A DNA stretch of 64,000 nt from Branchinecta lynchi (taxonomy: Eukaryota; Arthropoda; Branchiopoda; Anostraca; Branchinectidae), in the NCBI GenBank assembly GCA_023053575.1, contig JAKZAP010000005.1, positions 9,052,001 through 9,116,000 of the forward strand, read 5' to 3'. The notes under the pieces were generated by a model, which saw only the letters and a program-made list of their open reading frames with translations, was not told the DNA's origin and ran no database searches. Made by a program: the position numbers and the translations under genes. Shown here piece after piece: positions 42,465 through 54,700 of the stretch (positions are counted from its first letter, which is position 1; each line of letters begins with the position of its first letter).

Positions 42465-44330
42465 ATGGAGCTTGCCCTTCGGCCAAGTGTCATATAGCGA
42501 TCGCAATTTCTGTATGTCTGTCGGTCGGGCGGCCTGTCCAGGTTTTGCTAGTTCGGGCACTTCCAAACAAGCTAGGAGGATGAAACTTGGCAGGCATACC
42601 AGGGACCCGACCAAATTATCACTTCCCCGATCCGACTTTCTCCGGATCCGGGAGTCCGGAAACTAGAAACAAGGGTAGCAAAAGGGCCATGTCCACATTT
42701 GGTATCGATCCGACGTCCTCTTTGTTGGAAGACTCACGCACTAGACCATTCCGCAATTCTCGCTTGTGTTCAGAACTGAATGCAGGAACAGGCACAGTTT
42801 AAGGATTTTGGTCAGAACAAATGCTAAACTAAATTTTTATCTGACTGTGGAGGGATGGGAAATCCGGAAACTAGTAACATACATAGCTTCGGAACGGGTA
42901 ATCGGACATGCATAAAACTTGACATGTGTCAAGAACAAGTGCTTCAGATGTTCAGTTTCAAATCAGGACCAGATGCGAAACGGGGGGGGGGAGGGCTGGA
43001 GGGGGGGGGGGGGGGGCACTGGAAATTCCGTGAAATGCATCTACATAAGCTATAGGCCAAAGAAACTTGTCAGGCATATCAGAGAACCGACCAGATTAAC
43101 TTGGACATAATCACTTCCCAGATCCGTCTATAGTGGGGGAGTGGAGGGATGTGAAATGCCGAAACTACTAACATGCATAACTTTGGAAAGGGTAATCGTA
43201 CTTGCACGAAACTTGACGTATGTCAAGAACAAGTGTTTAGGATGTTCAGTTTCAAATCCGGACCTGATTCGATACCTGGGGGGGCTCGGGGGGGCACCGG
43301 AAATCTCGTGAAACGCTTCCACATAAGCTAGGACAGTAAAAACTTGGAAGGCTTGTGAGGGAACCGACCAGATTAACTTGGAAATAATCACTTCCCCGAT
43401 CCAGCCATCGCGGGGGAGTGTAGGGAGGATGAATCCAGAATCCAGAAACATGCATAACTTTGGAACGGGTAATTGGACATGCATGAAACTTGACAAGTGT
43501 GAAGAACAAGTGTCTCAGATTTTCAGTTTCAAATCTGGCCAGAATCCGAAAACTCGGGTGGTGGGGGGTAGAGGGCGGACCGAAAACCTGGTGAAAAACT
43601 TAGGGTCGAGGGATTGGGATGGAACTTGAAGGAAGGAACGAGCATTAACCCATTTATTGACAAAACAGGACCGGATCGTGTCGCAGTGGAGGGTGTCGGA
43701 GGGGGTTTCCTGGATTTCCGATGATCACGAGTTAGGGTACATACAGATGTACCAGGACCATGAAACTTGGCAGACATATTAGGTACTCTCCTAGGTCGAC
43801 TTGAAAATAGTTCCTTCCCCGATACGGTATCTTGGGGAGAGTGGAGGGACGGGGACTCTGGGATCTAGTGACATGCATAACTGTAGAACGGGTGATCGGG
43901 CGTGAATGAAACGTGAGAAGTGTCAAGAACAAGTGTCTCATATGATCAATTTCAAGTCCGGAACGAATTCGATAACTGGGGGGGGGGGGAGCTGGAGGGG
44001 GGTGGCCGGAAATCTCGTGAAACGACAGACGGAATGGGACTTGGAGGAAAGAACGAAAGAACAAGCATAAGCCGTAGAGACAATATTGACAAAACAGTAC
44101 CGGATCGTGTCACAGTTGGGGGAGTGGGAGAGGGTTTTCCACAATTCCGGTGATCACGAGTTCGGGTACTTCCAAATGTGCTATAACCATGAAACTCGGC
44201 TGGCTGTGCTATGATCCGACCATGAAACTTGGCAGGCATATTAGGGACTCTATGAGATTGGCTTAAAAATAGTCCCACCACCGATCCGATCATCGTTTTG
44301 GGAGAAACAGTTGTCCGTGAGTGGAATAAC
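42465..44330 (+). mobile_element. Z-family repeat, copy Z2 with tandem core
   Basis: A decayed start hairpin (ATGGAGCTTGCCCTTCGGCC then AAGTGTCAT) and a GTCGGTCGGGCGG tract are followed by degenerate units of about 280 bp. Unit landmarks: CATGCATAACTTTGGAACGG at about 42880, 43170, 43450 and 43872; AAACTTGACAAGTGTCAAGA; and G-runs (42981-43016, 43279-43294, 43978-43990). GATGAAACTTGGCAGGCATA also recurs. No coding capacity. Confidence 0.7.
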
Positions 44331-45757
44331 CATTTCAGATTTAATAGATCAAGCCCATTTTCTGATGAAATGAATATTGAAGAGGGAAAGAGAAGAGGGC
44401 CCTTGCCAAGAAGAACCCAGACAAAAAAAATCATAGCTGACTAATTCATTTACCTCGTCATCCACCATTCAAACCCAAAGGCCCTTGTCAAGTACGTAAT
44501 AGCCTTTTTCAGTCAAGGGACCTTCGGTTTAGTCTCTTTTGCTGGTATATGTTGAGGGATATTGCTCGAGTCAGTGAAAGACCGATTTATTTTCATAATC
44601 TGACGGCCAGTGATTTCCCTTCTCATTTAACGTCGAATGTTGAAGCAGCAATATCCTACGACACACACGACATCTTTTCTTCTCCTTGTGAGATTTTACA
44701 TGGAACTTTAGGCATTCGTTTTATTCTGCATATTTGCTAGTAACCAGCAATTAGTGCCTGTTTAGGTCGTGAAGCGAGATTTTGTAGTGTTTTTTACTTT
44801 TGACAATTTCATCAATTGATGTGATGCGCTTACTGCACACTTGACCTTAACACCCAACCTAATATTTGATAATGACGCTAAACGATCAATTAGTAGCCTA
44901 AAAGTCAAGCTTTGTTCTCACAGCTCCGGAGTTTTGCAGCCGGACACAAAGATTCGCGTCCGAATTTCGCATGGAACCCAGCATAAGTTCGGAATATAAT
45001 TGGAAATATATTGTTTCCATTCCGGCTGATCCTCCCAGCAAAGTTCTTCCAGGCGTATTTGTTCACTTCATTGGACATATGACCTGGACTTTCTGATTTG
45101 ATTGTTTTCCGAGGAGAGACTATTTCGAGCTCAGCTTTCACCGTTCCCTACTTTCGGGCATTAGTGAAGCATTTTGCATAAACAAAACAGATTGGGGGCG
45201 GTAATCACGGGTGGTTGACTATGGGTTGTCGGCAACGGCAAAACGTCCCCATGGCTTAAGGTCTCGTGTAAAACGTTCCCATGAAAAACGTCCCCGGTAA
45301 AACAACAAGAGCTGGAAGCTCATATGGCACTTGCAAGAGTCAGATGGAAGTGTATTTAACGGTGCGAAACGGATGTCAGCTAATTTTTTAGTAGAGATAT
45401 ATTTCGGCCCTTCTTGGTAAGGGTCCTCTTCAGGCTCAAGCCGCTCAAGCTGGAAACTGATGGAAATGATGGAAGTGATGGTCAAAAGTATTTTTTTCGG
45501 TTAAGATGCGCCAAACTTGCAAGACTGGTCGGAGGATGAAAGTAATGGTCAATTTTTTTTTTCCACTTTTCGGTTAAGATGCGCACTTTAAGGGTGCTAA
45601 AAATTAATTTCTAAGAAAATTCTTGAGGGAAAAGGATCATGCGTTCATGGTGATTGTGAAAAAGCAAATTTTGCTTAAAAGTATTTTTTGCACTTTGCGG
45701 TTAAGATGAGTTCTTTAACGGATGGTCGGATCGGCGAAGTGACGATGTCTAACCCAA
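44331..45757. other. Mostly unassigned; hammerhead remnants
   Basis: A weak hammerhead-like relic at 44391-44450 (GGGCCCTTGCCAAGAAGAAC, then AATCATAGCTGAC). CAAAACGTCCCC-type short repeats lie at 45236-45300. No gene recognised. Confidence 0.5.
45401..45440 (-). ncRNA. Hammerhead ribozyme core, well preserved
   Basis: On the minus strand: CTGAAGA, stem-II hairpin GGACCCTT-ACCAAG-AAGGGCC, then GAAATATA. Core boxes are intact. About 45 bases on, AGCTGACATCCGTT matches the 3' strand of the 30731-30806 copy. A solo copy with no protein nearby. Confidence 0.6.
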
Positions 45758-46800
45758 TGATGTCAAGTTTCTAATGCTCCATCAAATCTTCCTAGCACAC
45801 CTGGAAGTACCTTAACTCACGACCACCGGAATTCCGGACACCCCCATACAGCTTCCCCCCCCCCCCCCCCCTCGGTACCCGAATCCGTTCCGATTCTGTC
45901 ACTGACGCACTTAGGGCTTGTAACTGTACTTCCCACCAGGTTTCATCCTGGTCGCTCCGCTCTATGCTTGTCACAAGATTTCCGGTTCTCCTCTCCACCC
46001 CTCGCCCCCCAGTTCATCGGATCCGGTCCTGAATTGAAATGGAACATCTGAGACATGAGGTCTTCGAAGTGATGTATCTAGAGATTGAGCTTGTTCTTCC
46101 CACCAAGTTTCATCCCGATCGCGCCACTCTGAGAGTTTCACACGATTTCTGGTTCCCCCGGTCCGGACTTGAAATGAGACATCTGAGACACGAGGTCTTT
46201 CCAGATACCAAGTTTCATTAAGATCCGATCACCTGTTCGAAAGTTCTGAATGTACCTATTTTCCGGATTCCGACACCTCTTCCTCCCCCCCCCCCCCCGA
46301 TGGTAAAATCGGGCAAGTGACTATTTCCAAGTTACTTTGATCGAGTCTCTTATATGCCTGCCAAGTTTCATCGTCCTACCACTTCTGGAAGTACCCTGAC
46401 TCGAGAAGAGTGGACCGACAGACCGACCGAAAAGTGATCGGTAAATGGCACTTGAGCAGAGCTGCAAGCAGAGGCGTCACGACTCGCCCCACCAAAGCCA
46501 TCGGCCAGTAGACGCGAAGCGCCGCGATTTTTCGTCAAAACAGTTGATTTTTTTTCATGAAAACAGTCGATTTTTCTGAAAATTGGTCGATTTTTCGTCA
46601 AAATAGTCGGTTTTTCCGAAAATCAGTGGATTTTTCAGAAAATCAGTCCATTTTTTTTTTTAAATGTTATTTTTATTGTTGAAAACAGAAAAAATCGCTT
46701 AAAAATTATAAGGGTAAATGCCTCGTCTCCCCCCCCAAACATTTTGGCTAGTAACGCCTCTGCCCGCAAGCCGCAAGTGCCATACAAATTTATATGAACA
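45758..46800 (-). mobile_element. Z-family repeat, copy Z3, interrupted by a MITE
   Basis: Reversed Z text: GCCTGCCAAGTTTCATCGTC (46358-46377), (RGAC)n GGACCGACAGACCGACCG near 46411-46430, and TGGCACTTG..CAAGTGCCA at the end hairpin. The hairpin is split by the element at 46469-46762. The core contains repeated GAGACATCTGAGACAYGAGG-like units and C-runs (45857, 46286). Confidence 0.6.
46469..46762. mobile_element. hAT-type MITE, family with GTCGATTTTT repeats
   Basis: Ends CAGAGGCGTCAC and GTAACGCCTCTG are inverted repeats with one mismatch. Flanks GCTGCAAG and CCCGCAAG agree at six of eight bases, fitting a worn 8-bp TSD. The interior has tandem AAAACAGTCGATTTTTCTG-like units and a poly-C tract near the right end. 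Same family as 51297-51680. Confidence 0.65.
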
Positions 46801-47189
46801 TTTCTTCCTGTTAAATTTCAACTTTTTAATCATACTGCTCATTCTTACAGTGTGGAATAACATTTAAGACCACGACAGGTGAATAAGAGATTCCTTTTCT
46901 TGAAGAAAGAGCAAACATTTTGTAATACTTATTTTCTTCTTTTCCTTTAAATTTACTTAGTTTTTTCGCTATCTAATCGTTCTCTTTTTCTTGGCCACTG
47001 TTTGATTTACCTTCTGGTATAAGATAATTCACCGATCTTTTTTGCTCTATATTTTACTACTTTTTTGTCATACATCTCGTTGATTATTAAAGGACAAGCC
47101 TTGCCTATATTGCTGCCTCTTTCTACATGCCCATCCATCCTCATTTCGAGATCTCGAACTTCCTGTCCCATTTTTCCACCCTAATGCCA
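46801..47189. other. Unassigned stretch
   Basis: AT-rich; nothing recognised. Confidence 0.45.
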
Positions 47190-47614
47190 CTACGCTGATT
47201 TTTGCAGTACTCTTATGAATAACAAGGGGACCGCACGGCCTTTTTTAAATCTTTGGGAAACCTGACCATCCAGGGAGAAGTGGAGGGAGGGAGTCCAGAA
47301 TATTATGTTTTCATGACAGCTAGATGGCATCAGTATCGCAAGCTTTACTTTCAAACTACTGTTCAGACCTGAATGAAACTTGATACCCAGCGCTAGCGCA
47401 TTTCGGGCCAGATTGACTTTGAAATTGCCATTTCCCGCATCCGACCATTTCAGGGGGAGTGGAGGGGCGGGAATCTGGAAAATTAAGGCATGCATAACTT
47501 TCGGACGGTGATCAGGTCTGACCGAAACTCCAAAACTGGAAAGAGCATCGGGCCGACCGATGGAAAAGAGATTGATATGTGGCACTTGAGCCGAAGTCTG
47601 CAAGTGCCACAGAA
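47190..47614. mobile_element. Z-family fragment ending in a hairpin
   Basis: Z core text (GGGAGTGGAGGGGCGGGAAT, GGCATGCATAACTTTCGGAC) ends in the hairpin TGGCACTTG..CAAGTGCCA (47583-47610). The G copy at 47615 begins a few bases later. Confidence 0.55.
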
Positions 47615-48480
47615 AACAAGACCAAAGGTTGCGACGGGATCCCAAAAATTTAATATTTGATCCAGACAACTGGCCTTGTAAGGTCTTCGCCAGACACTTT
47701 GAATATTTTTACTATTAAAATTTAAAAACAGAGTAAAGCCATTGTCTAGTCATCTGAGAAAACTAGTTCAGATATTGATTCAGCATGTGTATGTGCATGT
47801 GTGTGTGTTCGTCATAGCTACTTTGACGAAATTGATCAAAACTACCCCGTCTTATACTTCTGTCGCATTTTCGGTTTCAGCCGAATTTTCGCCGAACTAC
47901 TGTCCGGCAGAAAAATAAAACTAAAAAACTAATTCAGCACATCTCCTACCCCTATATCGAACCTCTAATCAACTTTAGATAAAACTTTAACTTTTAAGAA
48001 ATTGTCCGGATTCCACCGGATTCCGGGCGAACATATCTACGGGTACAAAATAATTTTCATTTATGAATTCAGCATGTCATCCTACACCTATCGAACATCT
48101 AATCAACTTCAAGTACAACTTTTACTTTTAACAAACTTTCCGGTTTTTAGCCGGATTCCGAGCGAACAACTTGTCCGGCGAGAAAATGATTTTCATATTC
48201 GTGTTCAGAATGTCTCCTTACCCTGAAATCGAAGGGTGAGGGATCTCATTAGCTATTAAAAAATATGTTGTTCGCCCCTTAATTTGAAACCCCTCCCCCA
48301 CCACTAAATGTAGGGCTACAGAGCCCATCTACGAACTCGACCTGTCCCTTGACCCAAAGAATCCTCACAGCAACTTTCGTCAAAATATCGCGTTCTCTTC
48401 GAGAGTTATCATGCTCACAGACGGACGGACAGACGGAGAACTTAGACGAAATCATAGGTCCATCCACTTACATTTTGGGG
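47615..48480 (-). mobile_element. G-family repeat, copy G9
   Basis: Reversed 3' end AACAAGACCAAAGG..GACGGGATCCCAAAAA, about three core units, reversed head with ACGGACGGACAGACGG at about 48420-48435, then CCACTTACATTTTGGGG. The start palindrome is decayed and followed at once by a 22-A run (48481-48502). Confidence 0.7.
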
Positions 48481-48502
48481 AAAAAAAAAAAAAAAAAAAA
48501 AA

Positions 48503-49440
48503 GAACAGTTGCTGAATGAAGAGCTTGTGTTCGTAATTCACTCACCTGTTTCACGTTTCTAGCGTCTAACCCTGTAGCAGTTTTCGTGTAAGTGACTCTC
48601 ATTCGAAACCGACCTCCAACGAGGGGCTCAGGATCATCGCGGTTCTCTCCGCCCGATTTTGCTCGACTGTCGTTCGGACGTTGAACTTTCTCACAGCTGT
48701 GGAGATAATAAAAACAATCAGGCTCTTAGTTCGCCTTCAAGGTTGGTCATTGCATGTCAGAATTGTGTAACTTGGGCAAACAAGACTTTGCGGACTACGC
48801 TGTACTGATGACTTCAGAACTGCATTATTTCATTTTACGACTTTTAGTATTAGCGGCAGTGTCAAAGAAAATAAAGATGGATTGCGACTGGTTTTCTTGG
48901 CTTGGATTGTTCCGGACGTCCCTCCATAATATTTTCATAAGAATGGATGTAATGAAACTGTCATCTCAGTTTGCTTTAGGTTTGTTTCTGAAACAGCTTT
49001 AGAACACAACCGACGAATTGTCGTAGGTGGTTGTCCAACAGCCAGTCACCTGTAGATCCAGGTTCTTGGCGAAGGGTTACACACTCCCCGGCACCTGCTG
49101 TACTGTGCAACCTTTCCCGGCCCTGACCTGTGCCAGCCGGTACAGTTACGGGCTGTACACTAAAATTGAGACTGGGGACCGATCCCGACCCGATCCCACT
49201 CGTATGGGACTGGACAAAAAAAAATATCCGGTGGTAACTTTAAAACGTGGCATGCGATGTCAAAGAATACCTTAAGCCCGTTTCCTCCTTCACAATAGTA
49301 GTTCACTATGTTTCAACCATCTGTTCCTTTGACACAAGACCGAGCTTCAGGACAACGACAAACGTCCAGGAACAAATGTCTTGATACAAATACAGGTACT
49401 CGTCTGGGATTGCAAGATGAAATCTGTGGTTCGCGCATCG
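48503..49440. other. Mostly unassigned; CCGGT-rich repeat at 49060-49205
   Basis: AAGGGTTACACACTCC, a CGGCACC/CCGGTACAG-rich segment and GTACACTAAAATTGAGA recur near 56880-57110 (AAGGGTTACCCACTCC, GGACACTAAAATTGAGA). Not a known element to me. Confidence 0.45.
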
Positions 49441-49448
49441 GTTACGAC

Positions 49449-50149
49449 CAGTCTAGTACACTAGCCCCTTTTCAGGCACGGTGCTCAAACGTCTAGCACC
49501 ATGCCTGGGTGCTAGACGTTCAAGCACTGTACCTTGGATTTCATGTATGGTGCATGGACTTCAGTATACAGTGCACACATCAAAAACACAGTTTCTGTCA
49601 TAACAACTGAGCACCAGCTCGGACAGGGCTGAAATTACTACCATGAATTAGAGAAATCAAAGACGATCCTTTATATATTTTTCACAACAAAAACAAAAGG
49701 GCTCGGCTGATGACAGATGTGAAAAACCTCATTTCCTTTTCTACATAGTCAAGGATTTTGCATGCAAATTGTCCTGTGCCTCAGCTTTTTCTACCTAGCA
49801 GCCAACCAGAATATTGGCTCTTGGGGAATAGGTAGGGAAAATACATGGAGAATAGATAGGGTGCTGTTAGGTTTTTCATCTCCATCATCATTAGAGCCCT
49901 TTTGTTTTTGTTGTGAAAAATATATAAAGGATTATCTTTGATTTCTCTAATTCTTAGTAATAATTTCAGCCCTGTCCGAGCCGGAGCTCAGTTATGATGA
50001 CAGAAACTGTGTTTTTTGTGTATGCACTGTATACTGAAATCCATGCACCATACATGAAATCCAAGGTACAGTGCTTGAACGTCTAGCACCCAGGCATGGT
50101 GCTAGACATTTGAGCACCATGCCTGAAATGGGGCTAGTGTACTAGACTG
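49449..50149. mobile_element. Long-TIR hAT-like transposon, 8-bp TSD
   Basis: CAGTCTAGTACACTAGCCCC at the left end is mirrored at the right end. The inverted arms run for roughly 270 bp (for example TGCTAGACGTTCAAGCACTG with CAGTGCTTGAACGTCTAGCA). GTTACGAC is duplicated exactly at 49441-49448 and 50150-50157. The centre holds no transposase. Each arm contains a further nested palindrome around GTCTAGCACC. Confidence 0.88.
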
Positions 50150-50265
50150 GTTACGACTGAAGTAAATAGCTTTGATGTCTGGTTTCAGTTCCATTAGTTC
50201 CTTCAGGACACAGCTTAATCATCGGAGATATCATAATCATCTAGATGATTAACTGTGCTTCAGGA

Positions 50266-51210
50266 ATATGACAGTTACTCATCATCTGAGAACTTGAACT
50301 TTGTTTCATTTACTCTCGTAAAGTATTTCCGGAACCTTGCTTGATCCGACCAGTATATATGTATAATACTCATTCTAACCCGTTACACCAAGGGAAACAA
50401 GAAAAGAAAAAAAAAATACCGATCTAAGAATTAGTATCTACAACACCACAAAGGAGAAAACACAGATAAATGAATTAATTTATGTCATCCAGATTGGCAC
50501 AAAGTACTGGTAGCCAAAGAACTTCCGGTTTACAAGAACTTTTTGGACTGGCTTTTTTGCAGCCCCGCAGTTATGCTCTACCAGTCTGATTTTTTTTTTA
50601 AATGTACATTATACGTGTCCAATGTTGGATTTTTTTTAAGGCTAACACTCAAAATGCCAACGATGACAATACCCACGACCCAAAATACCCACTAGAAACG
50701 CCAATAACTAAAAATGACCTGGGCTGGAAACGCCCAGGTCCCCAAATGGGACCCCCCGCCCACTCAAAGTTGCAAGCCAGGAAAATGACAGTTACTCATC
50801 ATCTGAGAACTTGGACTTTGTTTCATTTGCTCTCGTAAAGTATTTCCGGAACCTTGCTGATCCGGTCAGTATAAATGTGTAATACTCATTGTAACCCGTT
50901 ACACCAATGAAAACAAGAAAAGAATTTTTTTTAGCAATCTACGAATTAGTACCACAAAGGAGAAAACACAGGAAAATGAATTAATCATGTCATCCAACTT
51001 GATACAAAGTATTGGTAGAAAAACAACTTCAGGTTTACAAGAACTTTTTGGACTGGCTTTTTTGCAGCACCGCAGTTAGGCTCTACCAGGCTGCATTTTT
51101 TTTAAATGTACATCTTAAGGGTCCAATGTTGGATTTTTTTAAGGTCAAAATGCCAACGATGACAATGCCCACGACCCAAAATGCCCACTAGAAACGCCAA
51201 CAACTAAGCC
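50266..51210 (+). repeat. Tandem duplication, period about 518 bp
   Basis: ATGACAGTTACTCATCATCT at 50268 recurs at 50786. GTAAAGTATTTCCGGAACCT, GTAACCCGTTACACCA, GGACTGGCTTTTTTGCAGC and AAAATGCCAACGATGACAAT recur in order. The second copy is shorter by about 90 bp. Both end in AAAATGCCCACGAC-type 13-14-bp repeats that continue to about 51265. Confidence 0.8.
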
Positions 51211-51296
51211 CAGGGCTCAAAATGCCCACGACTGAAAATGCCCATGGTCCAGAATGCCAACGATTATTTGAGATGTCAGTCCGTAGCAGGGGCTTC

Positions 51297-51680
51297 ACGT
51301 ATGGGTAGAGGGAGTGGCCCCCCCCCCCCCATAAAAGTTGCAAGCCAGTCGGTAAAAAAAAGCGCCTCAAATTTTAGTACATCAGCCGTTTTTTTTTCTT
51401 GGAAACAGGCGATTTTTCTGAAAAACAGTTGATTTTCTAAAAAACAGTTGATTTATCCTAAAAATGGTAGAATTTTTCGTAGAAAACGGTCGGTTTTCTT
51501 AAAATCAGTCGGTTTTCTGAAAATCAGTCGATTTTCTGAAAATCAGTCGATTTTCTGAAAATCAGTCGATTTTTCGTAAAAACAGTGTTTTTTCTGACAA
51601 AACAATCGGTAGAATTGACGAGCTAGTCGATAAATACCTTGCCCCCCCCCCCCCCAATATGTTGGTTAGTAACGCCTCTG
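51297..51680. mobile_element. hAT-type MITE, second member of the GTCGATTTTT family
   Basis: Ends CAGGGGCTTCACG and TAACGCCTCTG, flanked by CCGTAG on both sides (51291-51296 and 51681-51686). Interior has about eight GAAAATCAGTCGATTTTCT units, and poly-C runs lie at 51319-51330 and 51641-51655. It matches 46469-46762 in layout. Confidence 0.6.
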
Positions 51681-51786
51681 CCGTAGTACACTTGAACTAG
51701 GGGTGAGTGAGCAACGGGAGGAGTTAACCGTTTATCAGAATGACAATGATCGTATGTTGAACTGGTATTATCTCAGTTATAATACT

Positions 51787-54700
51787 AGACCTACGTTGCT
51801 TGGCAACGTGAAGTGTTGCGGCAACCTTTGTCCGGCTTCGCAGACTAAAGTGTTGCGAGAGCAACGCTTTGGTTTTGTTTCTTCGCTGTCGGTTAAATGC
51901 TGAAGTTGTCAACTTATCTAAGCTTTTAAAACGGTATGTTCTAAAAAGAATCATCACATGATCAAAATCTATTGTTCAGCGTTGTAAAGAAACAACAAAA
52001 GAATATCCGAAGAAGGGACTAAATTGACTTAGCAGTCAGTTGAACTTTATCCTTTTCAATCGTAGACATCGTGACGAATGGAAACTTGGAACAATATCTT
52101 TTGTAATCTAGTTGGTATTATAAAGCTATCCGTAACTTTTCAAGATTAAAATACCATAGATGACCCTATTAGTTATTACGAAACTACCTTATTGTTTTAA
52201 ATTATCGTTTGTACCCGTTGCGTAAACAGTTAATCCTAGGTTACAGCAATAGACCATCGATACAAACTTTCTTACCGTCAGATTTATAGAAATCGAATAC
52301 AATGTGCACCAATTTGCAAAGTTCTAGTCCCTCCTGAACCGATTCTTACTTACAAGTCCCTCTCCCGTAATAGACATCAAGTTCACCGGACACAAATAAT
52401 GGGTACATTAGCTAGCAAAAGTTACAAACCCCTCATCCCTGAAGAGGATTAGCCGATTATTACTTACAAGTCCCTTGCATGTCTTACAATTGGAACCAAA
52501 TTGTTCTTACCATCGAATACACCGGAAACAAATAACAGGTACACCAACTAGCAAAAGCTGCAAACCCCTCATTGCCGGAGATGATTATGAGCTAACAGTT
52601 GACTGTTGCATACAAGTCCCCTACATGTCTCACAACTGGTATCGCCTATTTTTGGTTTCAGTGTGTACAGTGACGCCATTTGGGGGGGAGGGGGGCAGGG
52701 GGGGGGGGCATGCCCCCTCCCCTGAATTTGAAAGGTGCCCAAAATCCGAGATTTTCTGTCTATATTCCTTGTTGTTTGGCATGCTGAAGTAAAGGCATTT
52801 TACCAAATCGTAAATTTCACACTGAACCGCAGAGTTAGTAACCTGGTTTTGAACCAAAATCTTTGTATTTTAGCAGAATTGTTTTTGCATGCGGCGCTCA
52901 ATTTCAATATAATTTGGTGTTTGTTAGATGTTTTAAGATGTTTAACCCTATTTCCGAACTCAAAAGATTTCACGAATCCAGACCTCCTTCTCGAGATCGC
53001 GATAGGGTTTGATCGAAAGCCTTTGAGGGTCTAAAGTCGCTTATTCTGTCATATGGGTAGGCCTCAAACTCCAGGTCACAGCATGCTCCAGTGAAAATTT
53101 TTATTTGTGAACGGTCTTTGAACAATGCTTGATTCTTGCATATTCTCAATATGATATATTTTAAAACTGCCATTTTACCCTAAAAAAGCAATTAAATTTT
53201 GCGCCTGAGCAATAAAAATCTAGGATGGGGGCCCAAAATGGACGTTTCCCCCCCCCTCCCCCTGAGGTTTACTGAAATGGCGCCACTGAGTGTGTAGCTT
53301 ACTACTGAAGTTGTCAACCCCTTGAAACTTTCACACTGGTTTTGTTTCTTCGCTGTCGGTTAATGCTAAAACGGGATGTTCTAAAAAAAATAATCACCTG
53401 ATCAAAAGCTATTCTTCAGCGTTCTAAAAACAAGAACAAAATAATATCGGAGTAGACATCGTGACGGATGAAAACTTGGAACAATATCTTACGTAATCTC
53501 GTTGGTATTATAAAGCTATATCTTTTCAGGATTAAAATACCATAGACGACACTATTAATCATTATGAAACTACCTCATTGTTTTACATTTTCGTTTGTAT
53601 CCGTTGCGTAAAGCGATAGACCATCGACACAAACTTTCTTACCGTCAGATTTATAGAAATCAAATATAATTTGCACCCATTTGCACAAATTTCTAGCCCC
53701 TCGTGAACCGATTCCTACTTACAAGTCCCTCTCGTGGTAGACATCAAGTTCACCGAAAACAAATAATGGGTACACCAGCTAGCAAAAGTTGCAAGCCCCT
53801 CATCGCTGAAGATTATTGTAGCATAAGCGCCGATTATTACTTACAAGCCCCTCGCATATTTTTGGAAACCAAATGGGAACCAAATTGGTCTTACCATCGA
53901 ATACACCTGAAACAAATAACAGGTACACAAACTAGCAAAAGCTGCTAACCCTCATTGGCGAAGATCATTATGAGCTAACACTCGACTGTGGCTTACAAGT
54001 CCCCTGCATGTCTCACAAGTGGCATCGCTTATTTTTGGTTTCACTGTGTACCTTACTACTGAAGTTGTTAATCCCTTGAAATTTTCAAACTGCTGTATCT
54101 CAAGAAGAAATTTTTGTACCAAAAAATGGATGACATATACTTTGATCAGCTCATCAACAGCTATCGATTGTCGTCGAAAAAAAAATTCTACCTGTCTTAG
54201 TTCACAAGTTGACTTTTTTGCCGTAAGCCAGCTTTCTAACGTCACCACTTAGAAAGGAGCAAAGGATAAGCTCTAGTTTCTTTAGCAATGAAAGAACTCT
54301 TAAAGTTTAAGAGGCACATCTGATACCATTTCTCTACCGCAAACCCAAGTGCAAAAAAAGGAATGATAAACTCAGCTGAAATCGCGAACAGACATGGATG
54401 GAAACAATAGACGGCAGCACTTTCGGACCCGTGTGAAAAAGTCACTTTTTTGTTTCTGCAGAGTTTTCTATTTATCACTCAGAGAAGATATGTTGGCTGT
54501 GGGGCCGGGTAACTGCCGCATATATTTAACATTTACAGATTTTAGACCATCTTCAATTTGAAACTGGCGCCTGCCTGCTTGCGTGCTAGAACGGAGCTTT
54601 CCACTCGAAAGCAGAAACATGGTTTGATGAAACGAAAGGTTCGCTACACAACTTCAGATAGTCCTCTCTGACATGGCCTATGTAACTCCACTTCACTTCG

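Noticed and set aside
42277..42666. 129-codon plus-strand frame over the GPCR exon
   Set aside because: It is antisense to the TM6-TM7 exon and continues into Z-family repeat, with no domain of its own.
48481..48502. Poly(A) tail of a retroposed G copy
   Set aside because: The A run follows the reversed start of G9, so it would be a tail at the wrong end; no target duplication was found. A chance or slippage run is more likely.
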